A stretch of DNA of 64,000 bases from Sanguinoderma infundibulare (GCA_032821775.1 JAVLRN010000010.1:744001-808000), one strand, 5' to 3'; positions 1-12,602 are shown, numbered from the stretch's first letter. Numbers and translations: made by a program. The notes: generated by a model from the sequence alone, not told the origin.

Positions 1-1006
1 GCTCGATTGAACATTTGTACTTGCTCTTGGCCCTCCTGGGGCTCGCGCACGGTTTTTCTGGGGAGCGCGAGTGTGCCCTCGGCCGCGCCCTGTGACGGCG
101 GATACTGTCACATCGGCCGCTGGTGACTGATACCTACTAAATATGGGGTGTTAGACGCCTGGCAAAAAAAATGGCGTGTTCACGGAATTATGCAAAGCAC
201 TGTAACGCTGATAGCGCCAAGCCTATTCCCGGCTGCTGGTACTGGCCACCTCGGGCTTCCTCCACTGATGATAGGACCCCTCCGCGTACTCTGACTGCAG
301 AGTCCCACTGATACTTAACCGTCGATTCAGGATAACATCGATGCTTACCTTGGATTCGACTTAGACAAGTGGCTCCATATATTCGAGGTACACCTTCGGT
401 CCACTCGTATCGACTGTTGGGAGTTGACTCGGTATCCGAAGTCCTTTACACGGTGCCGTGTAAATCGATCTTCATAACATGCAGTGCACTGCTATCACGC
501 AACTATACTCAGTGTCTGTGCAGATGCCAAACAATCGACGAACTTACAGCTGATGAGTACTTCGAGGGCCATCTGACTCCGTCATCTAACCGATGAGTAG
601 CTCGTCCGCGTCAGTTTGCCTCCAACCCCCATTCCGCCATCCCATGCTCTGACAAAACCTCATCTCAAAGGGTGACGGAAACAGCCTTTCCCGCTAGACG
701 GCAGCCTCATGAACAGCCGCAACGGGAAAGCGGCGGCGGGGTTACAAGTTGAACCCACGAATATCTGTATTATTAGTCCAACATGTGCAATGAACCTACG
801 ATAGAGTGAGCGTAGAGTAAACCATAATACACATACATACAGCATATTATACAGCAAGATCCAAAGTTCGTATGAAGTCCCATGCCGCCGCAAGGGAAAG
901 CGACCGCGAACTGTCACCGTTTCCTGTACTTCCCCCCACGCCTGTACGTCAAGATTCAAGTCGTCAGAAAGCAACCCCCAAACGCAGCGACGAAAAAAAA
1001 GCACAC
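1..1006. other. Intergenic, no gene recognised
   Basis: No reading frame here resembles a known protein or has convincing exon structure. The right part is the 3' flank of the minus-strand SAE2-like gene. The left edge is truncated by the window, so a gene entering from outside cannot be excluded. Confidence 0.5.
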
Positions 1007-3422
1007 TCACTCAGCTTCCTCCTCGACCCGCGCCCGCTTCCTGTCGTGCATCCGCCTGGCTTCTGCGTTCATGGCATCGACCTCCTGCGTATCGGGAAAA
1101 CCGATGTTCCAGTACCCCGGCGGCGTCTTCGAGCGCTCCCACTGCTGTCTGTGCCGCGAGATCGCGTTCTTGTGCTGTTCGATAGCCGCGCTGCTGTCGT
1201 CCTCGTCACCGTCGCCGAACGAGATTCGCACTGGTTTCTTGGACGGCGATGACTCGGGAGAACGCCACATGGGAGGCTGGAGACGCGAAGGCATTGGTCC
1301 GACAGCTTTGTAGTACTGCGAGCATAACAGGGCACGATATGAGCGGCGACGTCGTCGATAGATGAGAAGGACGTACCTCGCGACAGCACTCGCAGTCCCC
1401 GCCATGCATCTGCTTGCGCTTCTCCTTGTCGCGGACGACCTCTTCGAACTGAAAGCCGACGCCCCCATTACGCTCCGGATCAATCTCAAATAAGGCATTG
1501 ATCGTCTCCTTGCCCGCTCTGCGCATGCCCGTCAGCCCCCACGTTCCACACACAAGTGGCATACGGCCAACAAAGCGAGAAAACACCCACTGAGCTTCTG
1601 CACCGTATCGACCGCGGCCCTTGTAGATCGAGTAATCCGCGACGTGCTTCTTCGTGGACGCGGTCGTGCTCGTGCTCGCCGGGGTGTTCTCGTCGTTCGC
1701 CGTCGCGCGTTCCTTGCCCTTCTTCATGGGGCGCGACATTGGAGTCTCAGGGAGCGACTTGCTGTTGCTCCTGGAACGCGACGCCAGAGAGAAGGGATCC
1801 GAGCGCGACGGAGACCCGGGAGGAGGAGGCATGTCGGTCAGAGCTGGACGCTTCGCCTTCGCCCTGCCGGCCTTGGGACGCACAGCGGAGACCGGTGTCC
1901 AAAGCTGATCAGAGCATCGGACAGTTTGGCCCAGTTTGGGCGTCTCAGTGAGGGCCATCTCGGACAGCTGGGCTGGTGTGAGAGGGTCGATCTGAGAAGC
2001 GAACAGGAAGGTCGCGACTGGAAGTATGCGCGATTTGTTAGTTCAGCAAGAAGATTTTAGCGAGTAGTCAGCGCAGATACCTTGCGACTCTTGTTCAGTG
2101 TCAGACGAATCGTGGTCTTGAACGGGGGAACGTGGACGCTTCTGGGGGACCTTGATGGGTATCGCGGTGACCTCGAGTTGAGATGGGTATACAAAGGCAA
2201 CGGCTAGGAGCGTGGCTGAGCAAATTGAATAAGATTTCTTGGAGGATATGACCTACGCTGCGAGCCTTCCGGCTCCGTGTCGGAAGAGCCTGGTCCGTCT
2301 TCCCCGGGAATGACCACGGAAGCGTGCTTCACGACCTTGAGGGACACGTGCGGGCTATCTCCTGGTTTCGAAGGAGTGGCAATATCGGATGGCGGCGGAG
2401 ACAAAGACGAGTTCAAATTGCGAGACGTAAGGACAGGCGGCTGTTCGTCCGACGTTGGGGGTTCTTATTCACCAATGGCTTAACGAAGAGAAATGAACAC
2501 AAGGAACAGGGCACTTACCAAGATCGGGCATCCTCGAAAGAATTAATGAGCCAAGGTCGGGATTGTCCCGCAAGCCTTTACGCAGTCTGCTAAGAATCTT
2601 GCGCTTGCGCTTTGCGACCGCGCCCTCTTTGGTCTCTGCGTCGTCGTCATCGGAAGGGGTGAGCTTCCTGCGCTTGGGATCGCGTTCCTCGTCTGCCTCG
2701 AGCACCTCATCCCAAAGCCACTGTTTGAACTTCTTCCAACTCTTGTAATCCTTGCTGTGCTTGTCGTCCGACTTCTGCTTAGCGTTTCGGAGCGCTGCGT
2801 AGTCGCCCTTGAGCTTAGCGAACGCCGCCTTGACGAAGACGAGTTCGTTGTCGGCAGGCGGGGATGAGGGAACTTCGGCCGAGTCGGGTTCGTGCTTCAC
2901 GTCCTTGACCGTCGTCGCTTCCGCCTTGCTCTCGCGCTTTGTCCTCGCCTTCGCCAACTCCTCCCTCAGCTTCTCGTTCTCCTCCCGCAACTCTGTCATC
3001 TCCGTCAACGCGTCCCCGAGCGCGCCCAGCGTCGTTTTGCTCAGTTGGACATGACTGGCGAGCTCCGACTGCAAGGCCTGGACATGCGACGCGAGCTCTT
3101 CGGACGAGTGTTGGCTCAGCTGCTCAAGCTGGGTCTGTGCTGCCTCGCCTCCAGCTTGTGTCGCGAGCGCGGCTTCGGCATCGTTGAGGTCTTGGTAGCC
3201 TAGCTTGGCCGCGAGGCGGTGTCCGCGCTGGATGGCGTCGAAGATTTGCCTGTTGAGATCGTCGTTCACCCACCGAAGCCTGTTGACCTTGGAGGTGAGT
3301 CAGACGGAGTGCTTGTGTATATCCTGCAAATAAGAAGGACGAATGCGCACTTTGTTCTCCAGGAACTGAATCTGCTTGCTCTGCGGAGGTGTGGTATCCT
3401 TCTGAAGTTCGAACCTGAGCAT
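1007..3422 (-). CDS. SAE2: SAE2/CtIP/Ctp1-like DNA end-resection factor
   Basis: The protein is the cofactor that activates Mre11-Rad50 nuclease for DNA double-strand-break resection in the nucleus. The diagnostic part is the C-terminus (exons 1007-1315 and 1377-2017). It has the Cys pair GGDCECCRE followed by YYKAVGP, then ISRHRQQW and TPPGYWNIGFP, matching the SAE2/CtIP C-terminal domain (CxxC and RHR motifs). Upstream are a Ser/Pro/Lys-rich linker and an N-terminal half rich in Glu, Leu and Lys with coiled-coil character, as expected for the oligomerising end. I read exons at 3351-3422, 2519-3287, about 2081-2463 (probably split by a short intron), 1377-2017 and 1007-1315. The start at 3422 is inferred from a 63-nt intron (3288-3350) with a CTGAC branch site; the frame just downstream has no ATG. 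The SYF2-like gene lies upstream on the same strand. Family call is strong, the middle exon joins are weaker. Confidence 0.82.
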
Positions 3423-3763
3423 CGAATCGCAATAGAGGGTATAGGATGTGTGCCGAGCCCCAGCACCGGCCTTATGTAGGTGTCGGCGGGAGTGAGACAC
3501 TGGAGACTTGGAAGAGGAGAGTAGAAGACAAAGTGGGCGCGACGCGGGTCCATACCACCCCACGCTCTCACGTGACCGTAAACCACCTTGTCCTCGAGCC
3601 AACAAAGCCTGATTGAAGGCCGTGAATGGACCAATACTTGGAAAGACCATCGGTTGAGCAACAGAGAAACTTAGGTATTCTGGGGGTGAACCATTAAAAT
3701 ACACGGCAAGAGTACGAATACACCGAACGTCTAGCAAACAAGCAGAAAAAAGCAAGGAGGCCG
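3423..3763. other. Intergenic between SYF2 and SAE2
   Basis: About 340 bases between the stop of the SYF2-like gene and the inferred start of the SAE2-like gene, both on the minus strand. It must hold the SYF2 3' end and the SAE2 promoter. I see no clear TATA box. Confidence 0.5.
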
Positions 3764-4973
3764 TCATAGTGCAGTTCCACGCTCGAAACTGGCACGAATC
3801 TCTGCGGTATACTTGTCGTAGTAGCGCGCAATCTGTCAAACGAGGCATGAGCGTGAACCTAGGAGGGAAACTTGACGGTTATCGTACCTTCTTGTTAAAC
3901 ACGCGATTCCGCTCGTTGATATACGTGATGTCTCCTTCGTCCTCGTTGTGCCGTTTCCTCGAGAACTTGCTCTTCTTGTCGACACTGTGACGTTGTCAGC
4001 ATACAAAATTGACCGGGAAAGCAAAAACCAGACGCACTCCTTGTTGATCTTGCTGATGACGCGGTCAATCGCATCCTCACTAGGCTTGTTGTCGGCATAC
4101 AGCAAGCTGTTCGCGTCTCGGTAGAGACTTTCGGCAGCCAGCTGTTGTTGGAGACTCGCAGGTCCGACCTGAAGTCAACTATGGTAAGCACGAATGCAAA
4201 GCACACACAACTGAAGACGTACGAGTGCACCACTTGACGGGTCGAAGGCAGTCAGGGCTGACGAGCCACTCGCTTGTCCTTCCTTCGCCAACGTTCCCGC
4301 AGCCAAGCCAAGCGCGATCTCCTTCTGCCTATTGTAACTCTCGAGGTCGGGCTTCAGGAAGTCCAAGTCCTTCTTGTACTTTCTCCTCGCGGCATCCGCA
4401 TCGTCTGCACGGAACGGTCAGACTAACCTTGTCCAGACGTAAGGCGGTGTGGGGGATAGAACATACCGTTGAACGAGAAATCCGCGCGCCTCGCCTTCCT
4501 CGCCAACTTCTTCTCCCACTCGTCGTTCTCCTCGATCGTGTACTCCCAGTTCTTCTGCCGCTCCACGTCCTCGCCCCGGTCCTCCGCATCCGCTTTCTGC
4601 CTCAACGTCTCCGCGAGCTTGCGTTGCCTCTCCAGCCGCGCCGCCTCACGCGCAGTGAATTTCGCCTTTGCGCTCTCCTCGATGACAGACGCGCGGTTGG
4701 CTTGTGCCGACGACCTCTGGGGTAGAGTTGGTTCGAGACTGTCAGCAAGCGATTCGAATGGAGGCAGGGTAAACGTCAACTGAGACGCACCATCCGCTTC
4801 CTGAGCTGTTCGAGCTTCTTCTTCCGTGAAGCCATAGAGTCGCCACCCTCAACCTCTTCAGCCCCTTCCTGCTCATCCTCTTCTGTCGGGTTGGTCTCGT
4901 CCACAGAGTCCTCTGTGGCATCGGCGAGCTTGTTGAGCATCTCCAGAGAGGTTGTAGATGGGCCAGCAGACAT
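3764..4973 (-). CDS. SYF2: SYF2-like pre-mRNA splicing factor
   Basis: SYF2 (p29/GCIP-interacting family) is a component of the Prp19-associated spliceosomal complex and acts in the nucleus. Six exons can be joined with consistent phases: 4791-4973, 4467-4716, 4223-4404, 4038-4168, 3888-3984 and 3764-3832, giving about 303 residues. The family signature is clear: a basic/acidic coiled middle (AREAARLERQRKLAETLRQK), then YKKDLDFLKPDLESYNRQKE, and the conserved tail ITYINERNRVFNKK followed by IARYYDKYTAEIRASFERG. The N-terminus is acidic, as in other fungal copies. The ATG at 4973 is the first in frame and lies about 390 bases from the divergent kinase start. All introns are 49-74 nt with standard GT-AG ends and no lesion was found. 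Confidence 0.93.
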
Positions 4974-5363
4974 TTTAGTACAGAGATGCAGGAGCAAGGA
5001 GGAGCGAAATATCAACGGTAGGGGAAGGAGTGGTGGTGGTGTCCGCACAGCGGATGCACCGGCGCCAACAAACCTCCAACTCATTACGTAAATAACTGGG
5101 CCATATTGGGTAGGTGGACAGTGGGATTGGATCTGCTCGTCTTCGACCTTGACCACTACCTGCTCCTCCAGAACTTACGCTTGCATATCTAATACTTGGG
5201 GTTACGTTACGTGACGAACGACTGCAGGACAGAGCTCGCGCGGACTCCGTCGACGACGTGCAATTGATAGAACCCAGCGGATTACGAACGTTCTCGCGAC
5301 GCCAAAGGGCCACCTTGGGTCTTCTTTAGCTCTTGCCTAGTCGCCTTTCTTTCTTTCGCATAG
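4974..5363. promoter_or_regulatory. Shared divergent promoter region, SYF2-like / kinase
   Basis: This 390-base stretch separates two genes transcribed away from each other, so it should contain both promoters. No TATA box stands out. There is pyrimidine-rich sequence just before the kinase start (5322-5360). The assignment rests on gene arrangement only. Confidence 0.45.
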
Positions 5364-7935
5364 ATGCAAACACCGCCGTCCCCTGAGGAACCGTGCGTCG
5401 ATGAAGGAGAGCGTTCGATGCGACCTCCCCTTAGGCTCGGACCGCAAGCTACGACAAACTATCTGGCCGTCTCTCCCTCCGACGATTTCTGCTGTGTCAG
5501 GGAGCACATTCCACCTTCAAAACAACGGCCCGTTACGTTCAAAGTCTCCGACATAAACTCTCCTAAGCCCATGCAACACTCTTCTTCTCTATCCATGCTC
5601 TCAACCTCGAACAATTCGCTCTGCGCTCCAGCCGCCGACATCCACACGAGCTCATCTCTCCAGTTCCCTCCCGGCCTTTGGTCCAACTGCGCAAACCTCC
5701 TCCAGGCCAACTCTCGTTCAACAATCCAAAGTGACTTCCTCGATCTCTCCGAGTCTTTCTCGTCGTTACCCGCTAGATCGTCTTCTAATCTCGCAGCTGC
5801 TGCCAGTTCATCTCGTTCTTTTGGACCCCGATCACATAGCTTCGATCTGGACTCGAACGCGCATTCTGGGAACTACTCATCGACGACTTTGACCTTTCTC
5901 GGAACACTCGGCCGTGGCGGTTACGGCAAGGTTCTCTTAGCCCAGCCTTCTCATTCTGGCGGTTGCTCCGTGCAAGTGGCGGTTAAGGTGCTCGCCAAGA
6001 AGGGAATGAACCTGGACGATGCCCGAGAGGTCAGGATGGAGGTGCAAGTCCTCCGCGCCATCAGTCGGAGAAACGCATTCGGAACGGCGTTCTTGCAAAG
6101 GATGTACGCCGCGTTCCAGACTACGGCGCATGTGTTCATCGTGATGGTACGTCATGCCTTAGCTCCCGTTGGTGCCGCAACCTGAATATATGCACGCCAC
6201 CCAGGAACGACACTGCACAACGCTGTCGGATCCCGCTGTGCAACGTCAGATAAGCTTGCGTCCCCCAGGTGGATCTACGGCTCCTGTTGTCGGGCCCCTC
6301 TCCAACTCGGTCTCGCTACCGACCACTTTCCCGAAGCCCATGCCGTACTGCGACGCACTCAGCTCCCTACGCCTCCTCTCTGCGGAACTCGTTCTGGGCT
6401 TGCTCTTCCTCCACGCGCAAGGCGTCGTACACCAAGATATCAAGCCCGCAAACATCCTCGTCTCTCCGGACGGCCACGCTGTGATCACCGACTTTGGCTC
6501 GGCGCGGCTCAAGCCGCTCTCTGCTCGATCTCGCTCCGCGTATCTTGAAGGCTTCGACGACGCTCCTGACTTCTCGGCCAACAGTGCTTGGAAGAACGTC
6601 CGACCCAGGGCGACGGCATACTTTGGGCCGATTATCTTGAGCGCGGAGGACCAGGTGTCGTTCACGAAGCGATATGCGGCTCCGGAGCTCCTGTATGCGC
6701 CGACTTGGATGGCCGGTCGGAACGTTCTGGTCTACGACGAGCGGGTGGACTACTACAGCCTTGGGGTGATGCTGCGGGAGCTCGCTCTGGGGGATCCGGC
6801 CCAAGATAATCAAGAGCGTTGGGAACGTGCGAGCGATGGGGCTTCGAGGGCGAGAACGGCGGACGTTGACGCTGCCTTCATTGGTTTCACGGACGAGGTA
6901 TGCCTTTATCAAACGCCTTCCTACACAAATGGGCCTCTGAACATTGCCTTTGTCGTCATGGTGTAGCTCATGGCATACGGCGCCGACGAACGCCTCTGTG
7001 GGCCCGCCGTCCGGACGCACACATTTATGGAACCCTTGCAAGCCGCGTGGGACGACATCGCTGCTCAGAGATTTCCTCCGTTCGTCAACGTATATTGGCC
7101 TGATCCTGACCCTGATCCATCGTTGGATCTGCACGCGTACAGCCACTCAGGAAGCCCGAGTAATTTGGATGCCGACATCGAGGCGAAGACTTGGTCTGCG
7201 GAACTAGCCGACATCCCCTACGATGTCGGGACCCCCTCTGTCCACAGTCCTCCTTCCCTGCCTCGCGCCGACAAGAAACCACCACCAGCTATCGCTGATG
7301 AGTGCGAAGACAAATCCCAACCTAGCACTTTGCCCTCACATGAACGCCTGTCATTCCTCCCAAGCATCCCGACTCTCGACTCGTCTATACTTGGGAAATT
7401 CCCGTTCGTGCACACCGTACCCCCGGACCTCTCGTCCGTCCAGCTTACCGAGTCGGGACGTAAGGAAGGCCCGCTATTACGACGACGCCAAGTCGTCTAC
7501 GACCTTCGGAAAGCGTTCCAGCTCGCTTGCGCGATGGAGCACCCGAGGCGCTCTACTTCCGGCTTGGGCTGCTTGGCGGCGCCGCGGCAGCAGCGTTCCT
7601 TCCACGAGCACACGACCGCTGCCGGCCAGACCGACTTGGGCGATGGCAAGCGGCGGGTACAGAGGCGGGAGTCGGCCGAGGACCGGATGGCGGTCTCCCG
7701 CAGCTTGAGCTTCGAGCACGAGATCACGGTCGCGCTCCTCGCGACGATGGAATCCAAGAGCGCGACGGCGACGATGCTGCCATCGTCCGAGTCGGGACAG
7801 TCGAATGATGTCAATGGGGCCTGCGTCGGTAACGTGCCTCTGGATGTTCCGGGGACGGAAATAGAGAAGCGGCCGAAGCCTGGGTGGGCTATTTTACGCA
7901 AGCTGAAGGCCCTGGTATCGTACGCGTACAGCTAG
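5364..7935 (+). CDS. Ser/Thr protein kinase, non-RD type
   Basis: A protein kinase of about 814 residues from three exons (5364-6146, 6205-6897, 6967-7935). Residues 1-175 are Ser/Pro-rich and look disordered. The kinase domain starts near residue 180 with the glycine loop LGRGGYGKV and the ATP-binding Lys in VAVKVLAKK (about 204). The catalytic loop is [12 protein letters not shown] (about 335), with the HRD arginine replaced by Gln, followed by ITDFGSARL (about 355) and RYAAPELLY (about 418). The stretch between DFG and APE is long, about 60 residues, so the activation segment is expanded. Region [13 protein letters not shown] fits subdomain IX. The last 250 residues are Ser/Pro-rich. The fold looks closest to AGC-type kinases, but I cannot name a subfamily or substrate. 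Confidence 0.88.
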
Positions 7936-8381
7936 GCATATCATTTTCGCTGTCGTCGGTTCCGGCTGACATTTTCTCGATTTGTTGTATCCTTATCTCT
8001 TCCTTCGTTCTGTCTTCCGTACCATCCTGGTCAGACTGTATTATACAAAGTACCGTGTCGAGCCCTGGTCTCTGCGCTGGTGACAAACTGCGACCCGGCG
8101 GACGCTGGACAGCAACCAGGATGGAATACCAAAGACGGAGGTCGAGGGAGGAAGAGAAGCAGAGCCGAAAATAGGCGGGAGTAGCGCGCCAGGCACGGGA
8201 GATTGAAGCTCCGCAGGAAACACGCCCCAGTACAAAATCGGTTGATGAATCGGTCGGCGGTCCTCATCCCGACGCACCCTCCAACCGCCTCCAGGCTCCT
8301 CTCGTCGTCTCCGCTCCGTCGCTCTCCAGCGCACCTTCCACTCTCTTAACCAGTCCACTCCTTCGTCAACCACAATACGAA
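7936..8381. other. Intergenic, kinase 3' end and Kre9-like promoter
   Basis: Two plus-strand genes flank this stretch. CT-rich sequence (8270-8380) directly precedes the Kre9-like ATG, a common fungal promoter feature. Nothing else is recognised. Confidence 0.45.
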
Positions 8382-9719
8382 ATGTTCTCCTCCGCTCTCC
8401 TCATCCTCGCTGCCGCGATCTCCCCCGCGCTCGCGACCGTCTACGTAAGCGAGCTCCTCCATGTGTGATCCCCAGCGCACACGGCTGAATCACGATTTTG
8501 TGTTCCTGTAGGTCACCTCGCCTGTGGCTACCACTCAGTGGACTGCTGGCCAACAGCAGACCATCTCGTGGCAGGACGACGGCCAGGCACCCTCGCTGGC
8601 CAACTTCGGACCCTCCAAGGTCTCGGTCTACGTCGGTTCGCAGAGCCAGCAGGTGAGCATCCGAATCTTGGCATTGTGCAGATTTCTTCTATCGTTGGGC
8701 TGGTGTCCGAGAGGGTGTAACTGGGAGCTGGGGCTCGGGGGACGGTTGGCAACGGGAAGCGCGGGCGTTGATAGGACGGACTGAGCTCGGAGGTGCTTCC
8801 GCCATTTGCCTTTCTCGATGACAGTTTGAGCGGTGTTCCGGTCTTGTTCGGACCTCCTGCCCTGTCATCGCTGTCATGGGCATCTTTGCGCAGGGGATGG
8901 TTGCGCGGATGGACATTCTGCGTGCTGTACCTGTTCCTGATACCGACGTTACGCCATCGACAACGGTGTGGTCGGGCGAGAGTCTGATGCCGGGAGCGCT
9001 ATGACTCTTCGTGATGTGATGCCGTGGGAGTTGGATGGTAGCATCTTCTTAGGAGGTGCTCGTTCGGCTGCCTTTCAAGATCGAAGCCAATTTTATCAAT
9101 CCATAACTTGTTCGCCTTGATGCAACTCGGCGCTAATGACAACTCTTTAGAGCATGGTTCAGGCGATCGTCACTTCCGTCGATGTCTCCACCACCAGCTC
9201 CATCGTCTTCACTCCCGATGCCACCACCGGTCAGAACGGCCAATACTAGTAAGTCTGCTGTAGTCAATGGCTATCACTTTCGTAACGATTTCGTCAGCTT
9301 CATCCGCTTCGAGTCCATCAACTTCAAGGACCCCAGCAACCCGGCGTACCCCGCTCTCGCGTTCTCCTCAAAGTACACGTGCGTATACAATCCCTCGAGC
9401 AATGTCTTCCCGTGTCTTACCATAAATTTAAAGCATGTCCGGCATGACTGGAACCTTCTCTGCGGATGAATTGGCTCAGATCAGTGCAGCTTCTTCCGCC
9501 ACGTCCGCAACCGCCGCCGCAACCACCTCGCAGGCGGCGGCGTCGACCTCTGCGGCCAAGGTGACCACCAGCAAGGCTGCGTCCGGGTCGTCCTCGGCAG
9601 CCTCTAGCACTTCGTCCGCGAGCAGCAAGAGTGCCAACGGCGCGTCGACCATCCCCGTCAGCGCTCTCACCTGCGTTGCGGGCGTCGCCGTCGCTGCCTT
9701 ATCTGCTATGTTCATGTAA
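8382..9719 (+). CDS. Kre9/Knh1-like Ser/Thr-rich GPI-anchored surface protein
   Basis: A predicted secreted, GPI-anchored cell-wall or membrane protein of about 222 residues. Five exons fit with consistent phases: 8382-8444, 8512-8652, 9151-9248, 9298-9378 and 9434-9719. The first exon encodes a signal peptide (MFSSALLILAAAISPALA). The mature N-terminus has the Kre9/KNH-type beta domain pattern: SPVATTQWTAGQQQTISW, then SKVSVYVGSQSQQ, and near its end INFKDPSNPAYPALAFSSKY with FTPDATTGQNGQYYFIRF before it. A long Ala/Ser/Thr-rich stalk follows, then a hydrophobic end (VSALTCVAGVAVAALSAMFM) that suits GPI attachment. Kre9 relatives in yeast act in beta-1,6-glucan assembly, but this short agaricomycete form is only related by domain. 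Intron 2 (8653-9150, 498 nt) is far longer than the usual 50-60 nt here. Confidence 0.85.
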
Positions 9720-10807
9720 ATGGGCAATGCAAACGATGGACAGTTGCGTCAATATGTGTGGACATTTTCCCTTGCGCTGGAGTCGTTTCCTGCTTGAAGC
9801 ATCTATCCGCGATCTACGGTAGTTGAGACGTCCTGAACACAGTTGCCCGACTCATACGTCGGCGGCGCCATCTTTCACTCTCGTCCCGTGTCGTCTCTTG
9901 GCTCCTTAGTTTCTTCGGGTTTCCATGCATTTTTTTCTTTGTTTTTGCTTTCGGTTCTTTGCTTTCTACAAACGGGAGAACATACAGGATCGTGTGTTTT
10001 GACCGACTAACCCTGGTATCCTCGCCGCGCTCGCGCTCGCTCGTCGTATCGTACTTGTCCTATAGCCTATAGATCACTTTCAACTCTGATGACCGTTGCA
10101 CGACCCCCTCCACGCACGACGTACGATGTGTAGGTGTATAGCATAGTAGCACTGGCCGAGGACCTTCGCTTTCGCTCGTTTAATACACGTCTGCTGCTCT
10201 CTCTCGCGATTCCTTTTCTTTTGGTGTGCGATGCGTGCAACGACTTTACATTCGAGGTGGTTCGAGTCATGTTATTGCCCCGTAAGGCTGGTCGCTTTGG
10301 CCGTGTAGTTGTTTGCGGAGTCACCATCGTTCATATGGGTTCTGTCCAGACTGATTTCGCGACCTTTCCGTGGATGATGTGTACTGGCTGAGGCGCTGGA
10401 TGAGCTCAAGTACGAGACAGCGGTCTGCGACGGCAACTTTTACTTATTTATGCGATGAAGCATGCAGTTGCTGCCTCCCACTCCTTTCATTCGAGGTGCT
10501 GACTTTTGTGCATAGTTACAGGGCTATCGAGGGAATGATGAAGATGGTATGGATGTGTATGCATGCTTTGGATAACGATGCCAAGGACTGCGGCCAGAAC
10601 GCAGGGCATGCTGATGATGAGTCTTCCTTTCCGCGGATGACGGTCTCGGGGGACGAGGTGACTCACCACGACGCTTCCGGCCCCAAAAATTATGAATACC
10701 ACGCTGCGAAGATCTCCACGCCTGGGCACTGTGGGGAAGGTCGAGCTCGTTCAACACCGTCTGTCACAGGCATGGAGCGAGTTTACCGTACCTGCATCGC
10801 TGCTCGT
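9720..10807. other. Intergenic, convergent 3' flanks
   Basis: The Kre9-like gene (+) and the F-box gene (-) converge on this 1.1 kb. T-rich stretches around 9920-9970 probably lie in the Kre9-like 3' UTR. Short open frames around 10.4-10.8 kb show no family signature or splice pattern, so I leave them out. Confidence 0.5.
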
Positions 10808-12505
10808 TCATTCTGAGCGCGTGCCCGGTTCAGGCTCGCGAGCACTTTCATCTACGGGATCGTTCGTGCAGCCGGGGCCCCACGTCATGTCGTCGTCTTC
10901 CTCGAGACCACCTTCTTTCGGTTCAGGCTCTGGTCGCACTTGGCCCTTCTCCAACATCGAGATGGTGGTGATCGTGCTTGGAATATCTTCTTTCCAACCG
11001 CCGAAATCTGTGAACGGATTCAGAGGTAAGACCTGACTGTTACACGAAATAGAAGAAGACTTCACCCGATTTCTTAGAACCAGATGCTTCATTGGTCAGG
11101 GAAAGACGTATTTTGTCAGAAATGTCGGGAATGCGCCTTTTCATCTCCCCCGTCCACCAGCTCCGTTTGTGCTCTGTGTCCTCCAGGGTTATATCGAAGT
11201 CCTTAAATCGAGGAAAGGACTGAAGGAGCTCCGGGATTCGGCCCCCGCACAGGAAGTCTAGCATTTCCGAGCGGGTAACCGCGAGGTATCGGGTCGTCTG
11301 GACATCGGATAGCCAGTAACTGTCTACCCAGAGGACCAATCTCAACGAATGGAATGTGGTATATGCCCGCACGTTTGAGAGTGCAGCCCGAGTAATTGCA
11401 AGTTTCAGATATAGGCGTTGGTGGGATTGCTCGGAGTCGTATCTTGAAAAGGTGGCCGTAAAGATAGCCGTCGTGAATTTCAAAAGGAGACATTGCAGCT
11501 GAGGGAAGCTGCGAAGGAATGCCCAGTAGCTGTCATCTGCAGATCAAATGTCGGAATCCATATGACGCCAAGTTGTTTTGTTTTACATACAAACTCACCC
11601 TTCATATGAATGCCGGGAGCTGAGATGTCTCTCAGGAGGAATTCGACATAGGTTAAGGAGCTCCCAAAGATGCCTGAAAGAGGAAAATGCTTAGAGGCAT
11701 TCTCCAGCTATAATCTCGGTAAGAACCCTTATAAGCACTTCGTGCAATGAATCCCACGTACGTGATGGAACCGTAAGCGACCCAGTTTCCTGCACGCGGA
11801 TGACGGGAGCATCCCCTGCAAACAGTTTGCATGTTCTTCCATCATATTTTCCCCAGACCATCTGGAGCCAGGGCCCCAAAATAATGTCACCTCCTCAATC
11901 TCGGGAAACGACCATATCAGGCGCAGAAGAGTGCTGATTGTATGCCCCCCGCACAGCGTAACACGGAGTTCTGTGATGCGCGAAAACGAGCGGAGCGAGT
12001 GGACGTAGTTTGCGTATTGAAAACGAGTTAGGGGGAATGCTAGTGACCGGCAATTCCGCAGTAGCCACGGTAGAGGTGGGCGAGAAAGGGGAACGTAGGC
12101 CGCGAGGTCATCCGGCCACCATACTCGTACGTCCGAGAGCTGAACCACAAGGTCCGCGAGGAAGGGCTGCTCTGTGAGGGTGCGGACAAGCAAGTCGACC
12201 TGCGCTTCGGTGACCAACTGGACGTATTGCAGAAGGTTGCGACGACTGCGTGGATGCCAGGCTTTGCATGTCAGAGCGCAGGCCAGCAATGTCGGGTACG
12301 TGCCGCTGGACCCGCGCAGGGCCGGGGGAAACCCGCTGTCGAAATGATGCTTGGATGCGCTGTAACAATCAATGATCTGCTCCCAACACTCAGTCGGAAG
12401 GGTCGCGCGTTGCATGCCAAGCGATGAGGCAGAGGGAGGTCGGTGAGAGGATTGAGTGAGGGATGGGTACGAAGAAGCACGGCTACTGGCTATAGTTCTC
12501 GCCAT
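10808..12505 (-). CDS. F-box protein (intact paralogue of the duplicated pair)
   Basis: An F-box-type protein that would link a substrate to an SCF ubiquitin ligase (family inference). The N-terminus carries an F-box-like segment: ATLPTECWEQIIDCY followed by TLLACALTCKAWHPRSRRNL. After it come repeated hydrophobic segments like those of fungal F-box/LRR proteins (LLRNCRSLAFPLTRFQ, FSRITELRVTLCGGH, LLRLIWSFPEIEEVTLFWG). At least three introns are needed downstream of 11750. The C-terminal exons read DSYWAFLRSFPQLQCLLLK, TRSEMLDFLCGGRIPELLQ and then DFGGWKEDIPSTITT, with a 58-nt intron (11013-11070) before the last piece and a stop at 10808. The acidic tail is unique to this copy. A damaged paralogue lies at 54.6-56.1 kb in opposite orientation. 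The ATG at 12505 is the first usable one. Confidence 0.75.
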
Positions 12506-12602
12506 CGATTGTATTTGGCCATGTTTGCAAAACCTTGTACGACCGAAACGCGGGCTGCCAGGAACGCAAAATGACCTCAGACTTCAAACCTTGTTTACAG
12601 CT

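Noticed and set aside
3266..3848. Minus-strand frames between SYF2 and SAE2
   Set aside because: No family signature; they run across the SYF2 last exon in another frame. Only the short first exon of SAE2 was kept.
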